From JANMZR01 sp031383555 (lineage in GTDB: Bacteria > Bacteroidota > Bacteroidia > Cytophagales > Spirosomataceae), in the NCBI GenBank assembly GCA_031383555.1, contig JANMZR010000028.1:1-6269 (forward strand): a DNA stretch of 6,269 nt. The letters run 5' to 3'. Below, piece by piece: positions 6,151 to 6,269 of this stretch; within the stretch, counting starts at the first letter, position 1, and every line of letters begins with the position of its first letter. The notes beneath the pieces were generated by a model. It saw only the letters and a program-made list of their open reading frames with translations. It did no database searches and was not told where the DNA came from. The position numbers were made by a program, and so were the translations under genes.

Positions 6151-6269
6151 CATCCCGCCTTTGGTTTTGTCATAGAAATCAGAGGCGGGTAAACCCACCC
6201 CGCCGACTGCGTCAGAGCTAGCGCTCGTAAGCTTCGTACTCCCCTACTCGCTTACCCTCCAAGGAGGGG
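6151..6269 (+). repeat. Composite palindromic repeat, copy 3 (cut by window edge)
   Basis: Same orientation as copies 1 and 2. It has the complete first hairpin CCCGCCT (6154-6160) / AGGCGGG (6183-6189) as in copy 1, with changes in the inner part that leave the stem intact. It also has the 39-bp cassette of copy 2 (6216-6254), four positions different, with GAGC-TAGC-GCTC and GTAAGC/GCTTAC. The window ends at the GGAGGGG half of the next palindrome. The match to copy 1 starts slightly earlier (AAAAGCTTATAC, from 6139). Confidence 0.85.

Overview
The window looks like a piece of a Bacteroidota chromosome. The genes are AT-rich and lack Shine-Dalgarno sequences. A TAnnTTTG-type -7 element precedes the export lipoprotein, and the three exopolysaccharide proteins are of the kinds usual in Bacteroidota capsule or exopolysaccharide loci. 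The order or genus cannot be fixed from the sequence.

Positions 1-4842 are the head of an exopolysaccharide locus with two divergent arms. On the minus strand, an outer-membrane polysaccharide-export lipoprotein (Wza/OPX type, 2331-3176) is followed after a 64-base gap by a polysaccharide co-polymerase fused to a BY-type tyrosine kinase (Wzc type, 1-2265). The kinase runs off the left edge before its C-terminal tyrosine cluster. On the plus strand, a WcaJ-type polyprenyl-phosphate sugar-1-phosphate transferase (3466-4842) would start the lipid-linked repeat unit and is closed by a strong intrinsic terminator. Together these make the first lipid-linked sugar, control chain length and export, and form the outer-membrane channel. 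Flippase, polymerase and later glycosyltransferases are not in the window.

The 289-base divergent intergenic region is unusually informative. It holds a perfect -24/-12 (sigma-54) promoter match facing the transferase gene. Between that and the start codon is a perfect 16-bp inverted repeat, which would be either a leader hairpin or two operators. A Bacteroidota-type -7 element faces the export gene.

From about 4950 to the right edge the sequence changes to a mosaic of GC-rich palindromes around a small HUH/Y1 transposase of the RAYT (REP-associated tyrosine transposase) kind (5488-6006). There are two near-complete copies and one edge-truncated copy of a composite palindromic repeat, and an exact-period 78-bp tandem duplication with a hairpin just upstream of the transposase. 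A 38-nt relative of that hairpin lies in inverted orientation just downstream. This resembles a REPtron, a RAYT gene with its own inverted palindromes, and is the most interesting part of the window. Other open frames in this stretch are artefacts of the repeats.
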